From: an uncultured Lewinella sp. | Lineage (GTDB): Bacteria > Bacteroidota > Bacteroidia > Chitinophagales > Saprospiraceae | Length of the DNA: 12,327 nt | Assembly (NCBI GenBank): GCA_938021455.1 | Contig: CALIGP010000029.1 | Location: 1 to 12,327, forward strand | Reading direction: 5' to 3' | In this document: positions 1 to 7,957 of the stretch, piece after piece | How the letters are laid out: the number at the start of each line of letters is the position of its first letter | Numbering within the stretch: the first letter of the stretch is position 1 | Translations under genes and position numbers: made by a program | The notes under the pieces: generated by a model | What the model was told of the DNA's origin: nothing | Seen by the model: the letters and a program-made list of their open reading frames with translations, nothing else | Databases searched by the model: none

Positions 1-1
1 G

Positions 2-577
2 TTCCAATGGGGCCTGAGTGCAGACCTTAGCATGCCAGCACTGGAGACCCGCATGGCGATCCTGAACTCTAAGGCCTTGTCTACCGAAGTAGACATTCCC
101 GCTGAAGTAGCAGAATTCATCTGCTTCCACATTCAGCACAACATCCGTCAACTAGAAGGTGTGCTCAACAATCTGGTGCTGCACCAGGGAGTTCGCGGCG
201 ATGAGTCCATTGACCTCAAACTCGCCAAAGAAGTACTTAAGAACTTTGTTTCTGAAATCAACAAAGAGGTAACACCTGATGTCATTCAACGTACAGTAGC
301 TGACTACTACGACCTGGAAGTTGAAAAGCTGGCTAGCTCCACCCGCCGCCGGCATGTAGTACTGGCGCGCCAGATCAGTATGTTCCTGGTCAAAGAGTAC
401 ACTGATCAAAGCCTCAAAGCCATCGGCCGGATGTTTGGCGGTAGAGACCACTCTACGGTTCTCTATTCCATCAAGACCGTTCGTGATTTGATGGAAACCA
501 ACGATGAGATCAAGAAAGCACTCGGAGAGCTAGAGCGTAAGATCAGAATCGGACAGGGTGACGGTGAGTTGCAGTAA
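2..577 (+). CDS. dnaA: Chromosomal replication initiator DnaA, C-terminal part (5' end outside window)
   Basis: DnaA binds DnaA boxes at the replication origin and unwinds it in its ATP form. The open frame enters from the left edge at base 2 with FQWGLSADL, which is normal DnaA sequence, so the ATG at 32 is internal and the true start lies upstream of the window. About 191 residues are visible of a protein usually near 450-480. First comes the lid end of the AAA+ domain, with the sensor-2 arginine in NIRQLEGVLN. A linker follows, then domain IV with the basic RRRHVVLARQISMFL helix and the DnaA signature GGRDHSTVLYSIKTV that contacts DnaA boxes. The frame ends at TAA 575-577 with an ordinary C-terminus. 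No DnaA boxes were seen in the 188 bases downstream, so there is no sign of the origin here. The identification is essentially certain; only the 5' truncation is unresolved. Confidence 0.97.
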   Translation, partial: FQWGLSADLSMPALETRMAILNSKALSTEVDIPAEVAEFICFHIQHNIRQLEGVLNNLVLHQGVRGDESIDLKLAKEVLKNFVSEINKEVTPDVIQRTVADYYDLEVEKLASSTRRRHVVLARQISMFLVKEYTDQSLKAIGRMFGGRDHSTVLYSIKTVRDLMETNDEIKKALGELERKIRIGQGDGELQ

Positions 578-662
578 TGCCCTTCTAATAAATGAGGTTA
601 GGTTGTTTTCGAACTATTGTCATGGCAATTTCCGTTATTGTGGTTGAACTAGCCGCACTTTT

Positions 663-717
663 CTAGTTTGACCATATAGCAAGTGTTCCCAATAGCGAAC
701 ATATTCAGGTCAAATAG
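663..717. repeat. Imperfect inverted repeat between dnaA and the S46 peptidase gene
   Basis: Arms TTTGACC (667-673) and GGTCAAA (708-714) are perfectly complementary. They extend outward by CTA (663-665) and TAG (715-717) with one bulged G at 666. Inside, ATAT (674-677) can pair with ATAT (701-704) and GTTC (685-688) with GAAC (697-700), leaving a short loop. This could be an RNA hairpin in the 5' leader of the peptidase mRNA, or a dyad for a regulator. There is no T-run on either side, so it does not look like an intrinsic terminator for dnaA. Function unknown. Confidence 0.35.
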
Positions 718-731
718 AAATGGTCGGGCCG

Positions 732-752
732 GTTCATTCTTACTCAATGAAC
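732..752. repeat. Perfect dyad GTTCATT-N7-AATGAAC before the S46 peptidase start
   Basis: GTTCATT (732-738) and AATGAAC (746-752) are exact reverse complements around a 7-base spacer, ending 13 bases before the ATG at 766. The position fits either an operator for a dimeric regulator or a leader hairpin next to the ribosome-landing site. No known motif is recognised. A chance 7-bp dyad is possible, so the call is a modest one. Confidence 0.35.
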
Positions 753-765
753 TACACAACTGATC

Positions 766-2916
766 ATGCGCAAGATTTTCCTTGTTTCCTTAGTTTTCCT
801 TTTGCCTTTATTACTCTCCGCCGGTGGCGGAATGTGGCTACCGTTACTTCTTGAAAACCTCAATGAGGAAGAGATGCAGTCAATGGGGATGAAAATTTCC
901 GCCAGCGATATCTACGACATCAACAACGGAAGTTTAAAGGACGCCATCGTTCACTTCGGAGGGTTTTGCACGGGTGAAATCGTAAGTGACCAAGGCCTGG
1001 TTCTGACCAATCACCACTGTGGTTATAGCGCAATCCAGAGCCACTCCAGCCTGGAAGACAACCTTTTAGAAAATGGTTTCTGGGCTAAAAACAAAGCTGC
1101 AGAGCGGCCAAATGCCGGCTTGTTTGTGACGTTTATTGAACGGATCGAAGATGTAAGTTCAAAAGTTTTAAAGGGAATTGATGATGATACGAGTGAGAAA
1201 GAGCGAGCGGCAGCGGTAGCTGCTAACCTAAAGGAGTTAAGAGAGAAATTCAAGCTCAACAAAGGGGAAGGCTTAATCATCAAGCCATTTTATCATGGGA
1301 ACCAGTACTTTGCTTTTGTCACTAAAAAGTATACTGATGTACGACTCGTAGGCGCCCCACCCTCTTCCATTGGCAAATACGGTGCAGACACGGACAACTG
1401 GGAGTGGCCACGACACACCGGAGACTTCAGCCTTTTCCGTATTTACACTGCGCCCGACGGCAGTCCGGCAGATTACTCTGCCGACAACATCCCGATGAAA
1501 CCCAAAAAGCATCTGGAAATAAACATGAATGGCGTAAAAGAAGGGGACTTTTCCATGATTTTTGGTTTCCCAGGACGGACGGATCAGTACCTGGCAGCCA
1601 GTGCCATGCAGCAGCGAACAGAAGTGATCAATCCTATTCGCATCGGCATGCGGGACCTCAGTCTGGCCGTAATTGACAGCGCCATGCGCGCTGATGCACA
1701 AACAAAGATTGATTACGCCAGTAAGCAGTCGCGTATCGCCAATTCCTGGAAAAAATGGCGTGGTGAAAGTGAAGGAGTTAAAGCCGTAAACGGGATTGCC
1801 AACCGAATGAAGATGGAGGCTGAGTTTAACAGCAGACTGGCAAAGAAGCCTGCAGAGCAAGCACATTACGGGAGTGTTTTGCCGAAGCTGAACGAGTTAA
1901 CGGAAAGACAGGAAGAGGTAGCTATAACCAGAGCATACGTCGCAGAAATCAATTACAATATCGACTTGTTTCGTATAGCGGGCATCATGCGCCGGCAATT
2001 GGCCATTGCTGACAACAACGGTGTCGAAGCTTTCAAGAAGCGAATTCCGGGTATCGTTAACTACCTAAAAGGCTTTTACGCTGGATACAACTCGGAGGTT
2101 GATAAGAGAGTCGCTAAGGCACTGATTCCCCAGTACTTTTCTAAAGTTCCCCTGAAGCATCAAGCCTTTTACGCCAAAGATCAAGTTGAATTTGCGGGTT
2201 CAATGGACCAGATGATAGGAGACTTATTTGACCGTAGTTACCTGACGAAGGGAGACCGATTCATTCAGCTATTGGAGCGCGACCCTGAATCGGCCATCGA
2301 TGTTTTGAAGGGAGACCCCGGCTTTCAGTTTGCCAACCAGCTCAACCGGCATAACGAGAAGCATGTCATTGATCCTTACAATGAGATTGCTGAACGCATG
2401 GCTCCATTACAGCGAAAGTATATGAAGGCGCTGATGACCTTTTTTCCGGAAAAACGCCTCTACCCAGATGCCAATGGCACTTTGCGGGTTAGCTATGGCA
2501 AGTTTGAAGGATTTAAGGGTCTGGACGGAAAGAACGAGCACTACATGACCTACCTGGATGGAGTCGTAAAGAAGCACGTCCCTGGAGATTACGAGTTTGA
2601 CCTACCGGCTGGTCTGGTGAAACTCCATAAAGAAAAAGATTACGGCCGTTATGCTACAAAAGAGGGCAAGCTACCCGTATGTGTACTTGGCTCTAACCAC
2701 ACCACTGGCGGGAACAGTGGCAGTCCGGCACTGAATGACCGCGGGCAGTTAGTGGGGTTAAATTTTGACCGGACCTGGCAAAGCACCATGAGTGACGTGA
2801 ACTACGACCCGAGCATCTGCCGCAACATCATGGTGGATATCCGGTATGTACTATTCCTCATTGACAAGTTAGGCGGTGCCGGGCATCTGGTAGATGAAAT
2901 GACGCTGGTAGATTAA
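766..2916 (+). CDS. S46 family dipeptidyl-peptidase, predicted Asp/Glu-specific DPP11 type
   Basis: S46 peptidases are periplasmic serine exopeptidases that clip dipeptides from peptide N-termini, feeding peptide uptake. The 716-residue length fits the family (about 700-720). A signal peptide (residues 1 to about 20, hydrophobic run after MRK) precedes mature GGMWLPLLL, the usual S46 N-terminus. The chymotrypsin-fold catalytic residues are visible: His84 in LTNHHCGY, Asp220 in RHTGDFSLFRIY, and Ser651 in GGNSGSPAL. The middle region (about 270-560) is the helical insertion that caps the active site in this family. Arg669 lies 18 residues after the catalytic serine in GLNFDRTW. This matches the arginine at 673 in Porphyromonas DPP11 that selects Asp/Glu at P1, where DPP7 has glycine. 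There is no Shine-Dalgarno sequence, as expected in Bacteroidota; the start is set by the signal peptide. The gene stands alone, with two inverted repeats upstream. Family is certain; the DPP11 subtype is inferred from one residue plus overall similarity. Confidence 0.95.
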   Translation: MRKIFLVSLVFLLPLLLSAGGGMWLPLLLENLNEEEMQSMGMKISASDIYDINNGSLKDAIVHFGGFCTGEIVSDQGLVLTNHHCGYSAIQSHSSLEDNLLENGFWAKNKAAERPNAGLFVTFIERIEDVSSKVLKGIDDDTSEKERAAAVAANLKELREKFKLNKGEGLIIKPFYHGNQYFAFVTKKYTDVRLVGAPPSSIGKYGADTDNWEWPRHTGDFSLFRIYTAPDGSPADYSADNIPMKPKKHLEINMNGVKEGDFSMIFGFPGRTDQYLAASAMQQRTEVINPIRIGMRDLSLAVIDSAMRADAQTKIDYASKQSRIANSWKKWRGESEGVKAVNGIANRMKMEAEFNSRLAKKPAEQAHYGSVLPKLNELTERQEEVAITRAYVAEINYNIDLFRIAGIMRRQLAIADNNGVEAFKKRIPGIVNYLKGFYAGYNSEVDKRVAKALIPQYFSKVPLKHQAFYAKDQVEFAGSMDQMIGDLFDRSYLTKGDRFIQLLERDPESAIDVLKGDPGFQFANQLNRHNEKHVIDPYNEIAERMAPLQRKYMKALMTFFPEKRLYPDANGTLRVSYGKFEGFKGLDGKNEHYMTYLDGVVKKHVPGDYEFDLPAGLVKLHKEKDYGRYATKEGKLPVCVLGSNHTTGGNSGSPALNDRGQLVGLNFDRTWQSTMSDVNYDPSICRNIMVDIRYVLFLIDKLGGAGHLVDEMTLVD

Positions 2917-2926
2917 GGGAAATAAA

Positions 2927-2942
2927 ACCCTTCCTTAAGGGT
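2927..2942 (-). terminator. Intrinsic terminator of the phosphoribosyltransferase gene
   Basis: Arms ACCCTT (2927-2932) and AAGGGT (2937-2942) form a perfect 6-bp stem with a 4-base loop. Read on the minus strand, the hairpin starts 8 bases after the TAG stop of the phosphoribosyltransferase and runs straight into TTTATTT (complement of 2920-2926). That makes it a short but correctly oriented intrinsic terminator. It may also slow transcription leaving the convergent peptidase gene, but there is no T-tract on that side. Confidence 0.55.
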
Positions 2943-2950
2943 AGCTCTTA

Positions 2951-3445
2951 CTATTCCAATATGGCAGTATCTCCTGCTTGCCCGCCAAAATTCACCAGCA
3001 CATTGTCTCCCAAGGTTGTTGATAAATCCATGCCTCTATACGTAACGTAAACGGGCCAGGACTTATGTCTGCGATCAACAAGAACCGCGACTTCGATCTT
3101 CTTGGGAAGAATTTCCTGTAACGGCTTTAGTGCGTAAAATAGCGTCCGCCCAGTATTAGCAACATCATCTACCACCAAAACGGCCTTACCGGACAATTCG
3201 CTCAACGTTCCTTCCAGAACAGGGCCTGGAGTGAGCGGGTCTGCAGGGTCAATTTTTAGCGGCAGCAGATGAAAGGGGGAATTTGAAAGCGTCCGTAGTC
3301 CGTCTACCAATCGTCTGGCAAGCTCCATTCCCCGGTTGTTTATACCGATGATAAAAAGCTCTGTCTCTTCAGTATTTCGTTCCAGGATTTCCATAGCCAG
3401 GCGGGTTACCTTGCTGGCAATTTGTTGCTGATTCAGGAGTTGCAT
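2951..3445 (-). CDS. PyrR-like type I phosphoribosyltransferase
   Basis: Type I phosphoribosyltransferases use PRPP to attach or release ribose-5-phosphate on a nucleobase. The 13-residue PRPP-binding signature is VLVVDDVANTGRT at residues 89-101, with the acidic pair Asp93-Asp94. IIGINNRGMELARRL (residues 32-46) matches the N-terminal PyrR segment that forms the pyrophosphate loop. VAVLVDRRHKSWPV (about 119-132) resembles PyrR VLVDRGHRELP. At 164 residues it is slightly shorter than typical PyrR (about 175-180), and the usual KNIPT stretch is replaced by MDLSTT. It may therefore be a divergent uracil phosphoribosyltransferase/PyrR relative rather than a true pyr-mRNA attenuator protein; no pyrimidine genes are next to it. 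The ATG (3443-3445) has no ribosome-binding site. The gene is convergent with the S46 peptidase and divergent from the HTCS gene. Fold is certain, substrate uncertain. Confidence 0.85.
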   Translation of the reverse strand: MQLLNQQQIASKVTRLAMEILERNTEETELFIIGINNRGMELARRLVDGLRTLSNSPFHLLPLKIDPADPLTPGPVLEGTLSELSGKAVLVVDDVANTGRTLFYALKPLQEILPKKIEVAVLVDRRHKSWPVYVTYRGMDLSTTLGDNVLVNFGGQAGDTAILE

Positions 3446-3583
3446 ACCACGAAGGTAAGGACGAAGTTGCTCTCTGCAGTTTAGTTTCGAATTTTTAGCT
3501 CACAAACTGGTTTTTCTCAATCAAATTACCTTTTAAAAAGGAGGAAGTTTTTCGGTTTTGAGGGTTCAAATGAATACCTTGCG

Positions 3584-3608
3584 AAGGCCATGAGTCTGGC
3601 TTTTTTTT
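3584..3608 (+). terminator. Terminator-like hairpin with T8 tract in the HTCS leader region
   Basis: Arms AAGGCCA (3584-3590) and TGGCTTT (3597-3603) pair over 7 bp, including one G-U pair, around a 6-base loop, and lead into the T-run 3601-3608. It lies on the same strand as, and about 80 bases before, the HTCS start. No plus-strand gene ends nearby, so if real it would end a short leader or small RNA, or attenuate HTCS transcription. An AGGAGG at 3539-3544 and a seven-codon frame (ATG at 3570, TGA at 3591-3593) precede it, but their 25-base spacing is too long for a normal ribosome-binding site. Confidence 0.4.
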
Positions 3609-3686
3609 CCGAAATATGTGGCTCCAAATTAAGATGTTGACTATTCTTATTGGATACAAAACGGCGTATCATCGCCCCTTTCGAGT

Positions 3687-6600
3687 ATGAAGCTCTACTT
3701 CTTCTATTTTTCGTTCTTCTTATTCATTTCCTCGTTATGTGGTCAATCTTCCGATGCATACTTCAAAGCATTGACCTCTGAGGATGGATTAACCGAAAAT
3801 CATGCCAACTGCATATATCAGGACGAGACGGGTTACATGTGGTTCGGTACGTTTGATGGCCTAAATCGCTATGACGGATATGAAATTACCACTTTTAAAC
3901 CCGACCCTAATGATTCTGAATCTTTAAGCAGTATTCTAATTTTTGCCATTACCGGAGATCGGCATGGAAATTTGTGGATCGGCACAACTGGTGGTGGATT
4001 AAATTACTATGACTCCTCAACGGGAAAATTCACCGTCTTCAGGGCCGACGAGTCAGATCCAAGCTCCATAAACGATGACATTATTCAAAGCCTCTTTGTT
4101 GATAAAGAAGAAAGGTTATGGGTGGGTACTACTAAGGGCGTCAACCTGCTTGACCTTGAAAATTGGTCTCCGGATAAACCAGCTCTTTTTACTAACATAA
4201 ATTTAAAGGGGCCTTATCAGAATAATCAGGTAGTCGATTTTTTTGAAGATGAAAAGGGCCAAATTTGGTTAGCCAGTAATCGAAGCCTCAGTAAGCTGAC
4301 TCTCGAAAAAGGTTCATGGAATGTAGAAACCATATACAGGACCAAGGAAGTTCCTTTTACGGGTATTAGATCCATCATTCAGCTTCCAGGAGGGGAGATG
4401 GCTGCCTTAAATGGGAATGGAATTTTCCTGCAGAATAAAGAAGGTGGAGAATGGACACAAGTTGCTTCTGAACCAGGCAATCACCTGGCCATTGATTCAA
4501 CTAAAGCTAGCCTCTGGGTAGGCTCATTAAATGGGCTTAAGAGATATTCTATTTCAGGTGGTCAATTACTTTCCTCCGAGACTTACAAAAACAATTCGTC
4601 CGACATTAATAGCCTAACTAACAACTCGATCGAAGATCTTTTTGTCGATAAAAACGGATTAGTCTGGATCGGAACATTTGGAGGCGGCGTGAATTATTAC
4701 GATCCAAACCGTAAAAACTTCAAACTCTTAAACGTTAGAGATTCGGAGAGTAGCTTATCCAGCAACTCCGTGCGTTCTCTTAATCAAGACCGAGATGGTA
4801 GAATCTGGATAGGTACGATTGGAGGAGGAACGGATGTTACCCAGGCGTCCTTCGGTTCAAATACAGAAGCCACGTTTCGCCGAATAGAACACCCTAGTAG
4901 GGTTTATGCAACGATGGAAGTTATTTCCGGCAACAATCATCATGTATACCTTGGTGCGGGAGACAGCCCTGGCTTATACCGGGTCAACTTAAACAAGGAA
5001 GACTGGCCGGTTGAGCCAGTAGGCGGCTTTACACACTCGGTTTTTTCCATGCATCAGGATCAGAGAGGTATTCTGTGGTTTGGAACTTACGCAGGAGGTG
5101 TTTCTCGGTGGATACCGGATGATTCTCAACCCACTGGCTATAAAACAACCGTTTTCCGGGAAGCAAAAAACCAGGCTAGCCTGCCTAGTAACATCATAAG
5201 AAGCATTGCTGAAGACCTAGATGGGAATCTATGGTTTGGCACTGCTAAGGGACTCGTACGGGTTAAATCCTCAGATGCCAAAAAAGAAACCCCCCGATTC
5301 GAGACTTTTACAAATGAGCCAGGGAACAGCTCGTCGCTTAGTCACGATTATATTTTATCCTTAAGGGTAGCGTCAGATAATTCCCTCTGGGTAGGAACCT
5401 TTGGCGGCGGGCTGAATCACTTGACAAATTTTTCAGAAGACGGCACACCAAATTTCGAGCAGTTTACCGAGTTGGAAGGCTTTCCCAATGGCGTTGTTAA
5501 GGCCATACTAATTGACAACGAAAAAGACATCTGGGCTTCTACCAATAAGGGGATTGTACACCTTGAAGCGGACAGCAAGAAACTGACTACTTATGATTAC
5601 GGAGATGGCTTGCAGAGTAACGAGTTTCAGGAGCTGGCTGCTTGTCGCCTTAAGGACGGTACACTTGTATTTGGCGGAGTAAAAGGCGTTAACTACTTCC
5701 ACCCGGATGACATACACGTAGACCCATCAACGGTAAAGCCTGTTTTAACGAAGCTTGAGGTACTTAATATCCCTGTTGTGAGCGGCTCTTCCATAAATGG
5801 CAAAGTAATTCTGGAAGAAAATTTGGAACAGACAACCAATATTGAACTCCGTCACACAGAAAATAATTTCTCCCTTGAGTTCTCTGCACTTCAATTCGAG
5901 TCTCCTAATGACATCAAGTACGCTTATCAGCTAGAAGGTTTTAATAAAGATTGGATATATACCAATGCAGATCATCGCCGAGCAACTTATACCAACCTTC
6001 CTTATCAGGATTATACATTTAGGGTGAAGGCAAGTAATAGCGATGGAGTGTGGAGTGAGGAATTCAAAATGCTCAACATATCAATCAGCCCTCCCATCTG
6101 GCTGGAGTGGTATGCTAAGATATTTTACGCCCTATTGTTTATCTTAATGCTTTACGCCTTCAGAAAATTTTCACTTATTGACGTGAAGGAAAAAAACAGG
6201 CTAATGATAGAGCAGGTATCCCAGGATAAGATCCGTGAATTAAACCAGCTCAAGCTTCAATTTTTCACCAATATCAGCCATGAATTAAGAACTCCCCTGA
6301 CCTTAATTACGGGTCCGCTCGAGAATATGATTCAGACGTCCAAGACGATCACTGAAGGCCAACGTGACAAGTATCATCACCTGATGTACAAGAATGCCAA
6401 GTACTTACTTAGGCTGGTGGACCAACTACTCGACTTTAGAAAACTCGATCAGGGAGCTACCCCACTTCAGCTAGAAAAAAGAGATATTGTAAAATTTTTA
6501 CGTGACATTACTTCTCCTTTCGACTTTCTTGCGAGCAAAAAAAATCTAACTTTCATTTTCTTACCCGAAGAAGAACCATTGACGGCATGGTTTGATTCGG

Positions 6601-7922
6601 CAATAATGGAAAAAATTCTATACAACTTACTTTCAAATGCCTTCAAATTCACCCCCGAAGGCGGGAACATTACGGTCCGGGTAAGGAAAAGTATGGGAAA
6701 GAAATCGAGCACTCCCGAGAAATTCAGAAGATATGGTGCCGTCGCTATTTCTGTTGAAGATACAGGAGTCGGCATTACCAAAAATAAAGTAAAAAGCATC
6801 TTCGACCGCTTCTATACTTCGTCGTCCGGAGAAATCAAGAATAAAGAAGGGGCAGGAATAGGTCTTTCTTATACCTGGGAGTTAGTAGAACTACATCGGG
6901 GAAAAATTGACGTTGACTCCACTCCAGGAAAAGGCTCTGCCTTTACGGTTAGGATTACCTTGGACAAGAATCAGTACGAACCCAACGAGTTTAGAACAGA
7001 ATCCACCCAAAATTATCTACCGCAGTATGACCCGGAAGATTTTATTGGCACCAGCAGTGAAAGCTCCGTTGAAGAATTAGAGTTAAATAGTGAGGTAACG
7101 GAATTGCAACAACGGAATCAGTTAATGGCCGAAAGAGAAGATTCACCTCTTTTACTATACATTGACGACAATGCGGATCTTAGAAGTTTCATTCGCAGAG
7201 GAATGGAATCAGATTTTCGAGTGATTGCAGCTGATGGTGGTCGAGCAGGTATAGAACTTGCCACTACTGCTATTCCTGATTTCATCGTCACGGACCTTAT
7301 GATGCCTGAAGTAGATGGCATACAGGTACTACAAGAAATTAAAAACGACCCCAGGACGAGCCATATACCCGTTATAATGCTTACGGCTAAGGATACCGCA
7401 GAGAGCAGAACAGAGGGCTTAGAATATGGGGCCGATGGATATCTGACGAAGCCATTTGACATCGGAGATTTAACGCAGCAAATAAAAAACATACTCAACA
7501 GTCGTAAGCAACTGCATGAACGTTTTCGCAAGCAGGTCATTACGTCCCCCAAAGAAGTTACGGTTACCAATGTCGATGAAGAGTTTTTACAAAGGGCCAT
7601 GGACATTGTCGAAGACAATATGGGGAATACGGAATTCAGTGTTGAAGAATTAGTTCGGGAAATGCGGGTTAGCCGTAGTAAATTGTACCTGAAGTTGAAA
7701 GCGTTGACCGGCCAATCCAGCAGTGAATTCGTGAGGACGATTCGCCTAAAGCGAGCTGTGCAACTATTAGAGAATAGCGGATACTCCGTAAAGGAAGTTA
7801 TGTTTATGACGGGCTTCAATACCGCTTCCTACTTCTCCAAATGCTTTAAACAGCAATTTGGGATCGTCCCTAGCGAGTACATTCGACTACATAAGGAAAA
7901 AGCAAAGAACAAAGAGGCCTAA
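3687..7922 (+). CDS. Hybrid two-component system sensor/response regulator (HTCS) with AraC-type output
   Basis: HTCS proteins are inner-membrane sensors in Bacteroidota that bind an oligosaccharide in the periplasm and activate polysaccharide-use genes with their own DNA-binding domain. Here the order is complete. A signal peptide (1 to about 20) is followed by many beta-propeller repeats of the form D-x2-G-x-LWIGT-x-GGL (about 40-640). Next are a Y_Y_Y domain (about 740-805), one membrane helix (about 808-830), and HisKA with phospho-acceptor His865 in ISHELRTPL. Then come the ATPase N-box (about 975-985) and DTGVGI motif (near 1024), a receiver domain with Asp1160/Asp1161, phospho-acceptor Asp1203 in TDLMMP and Lys1255 in LTKP, and a C-terminal AraC helix-turn-helix pair (about 1315-1402). 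Its 1411 residues are the usual length and no key residue is missing. The start has a proper signal peptide and no Shine-Dalgarno. Neighbouring sulfatases and GH16 suggest a sulfated-galactan fragment as ligand, which is inference. Confidence 0.97.
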   Translation: MKLYFFYFSFFLFISSLCGQSSDAYFKALTSEDGLTENHANCIYQDETGYMWFGTFDGLNRYDGYEITTFKPDPNDSESLSSILIFAITGDRHGNLWIGTTGGGLNYYDSSTGKFTVFRADESDPSSINDDIIQSLFVDKEERLWVGTTKGVNLLDLENWSPDKPALFTNINLKGPYQNNQVVDFFEDEKGQIWLASNRSLSKLTLEKGSWNVETIYRTKEVPFTGIRSIIQLPGGEMAALNGNGIFLQNKEGGEWTQVASEPGNHLAIDSTKASLWVGSLNGLKRYSISGGQLLSSETYKNNSSDINSLTNNSIEDLFVDKNGLVWIGTFGGGVNYYDPNRKNFKLLNVRDSESSLSSNSVRSLNQDRDGRIWIGTIGGGTDVTQASFGSNTEATFRRIEHPSRVYATMEVISGNNHHVYLGAGDSPGLYRVNLNKEDWPVEPVGGFTHSVFSMHQDQRGILWFGTYAGGVSRWIPDDSQPTGYKTTVFREAKNQASLPSNIIRSIAEDLDGNLWFGTAKGLVRVKSSDAKKETPRFETFTNEPGNSSSLSHDYILSLRVASDNSLWVGTFGGGLNHLTNFSEDGTPNFEQFTELEGFPNGVVKAILIDNEKDIWASTNKGIVHLEADSKKLTTYDYGDGLQSNEFQELAACRLKDGTLVFGGVKGVNYFHPDDIHVDPSTVKPVLTKLEVLNIPVVSGSSINGKVILEENLEQTTNIELRHTENNFSLEFSALQFESPNDIKYAYQLEGFNKDWIYTNADHRRATYTNLPYQDYTFRVKASNSDGVWSEEFKMLNISISPPIWLEWYAKIFYALLFILMLYAFRKFSLIDVKEKNRLMIEQVSQDKIRELNQLKLQFFTNISHELRTPLTLITGPLENMIQTSKTITEGQRDKYHHLMYKNAKYLLRLVDQLLDFRKLDQGATPLQLEKRDIVKFLRDITSPFDFLASKKNLTFIFLPEEEPLTAWFDSAIMEKILYNLLSNAFKFTPEGGNITVRVRKSMGKKSSTPEKFRRYGAVAISVEDTGVGITKNKVKSIFDRFYTSSSGEIKNKEGAGIGLSYTWELVELHRGKIDVDSTPGKGSAFTVRITLDKNQYEPNEFRTESTQNYLPQYDPEDFIGTSSESSVEELELNSEVTELQQRNQLMAEREDSPLLLYIDDNADLRSFIRRGMESDFRVIAADGGRAGIELATTAIPDFIVTDLMMPEVDGIQVLQEIKNDPRTSHIPVIMLTAKDTAESRTEGLEYGADGYLTKPFDIGDLTQQIKNILNSRKQLHERFRKQVITSPKEVTVTNVDEEFLQRAMDIVEDNMGNTEFSVEELVREMRVSRSKLYLKLKALTGQSSSEFVRTIRLKRAVQLLENSGYSVKEVMFMTGFNTASYFSKCFKQQFGIVPSEYIRLHKEKAKNKEA

Positions 7923-7957
7923 CTGCACGTATTGCCCGAAGCTTCACTTGCAATTAG

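Noticed and set aside
32..34. ATG at 32 as the start of dnaA
   Set aside because: The frame is open to the left edge and the residues before it (FQWGLSADL) are normal DnaA sequence, so the gene is simply cut by the window.
578..765. Replication origin next to dnaA
   Set aside because: No DnaA-box clusters (TTATCCACA-like) or AT-rich unwinding repeats were seen; the inverted repeats there do not resemble origin elements.
1273..1866. 197-residue open frame on the minus strand
   Set aside because: It lies wholly inside the well-supported S46 peptidase gene and shows no family motif; it is an antisense shadow.
7118..7819. 233-residue open frame on the minus strand
   Set aside because: It is antisense to the receiver and AraC domains of the HTCS gene, has low-complexity Ser-rich content and no recognisable domain.
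7923..7957. Terminator between the convergent HTCS and sulfatase genes
   Set aside because: Only a short GAAGCTTC palindrome (7938-7945) is present, with no adjacent T-tract.
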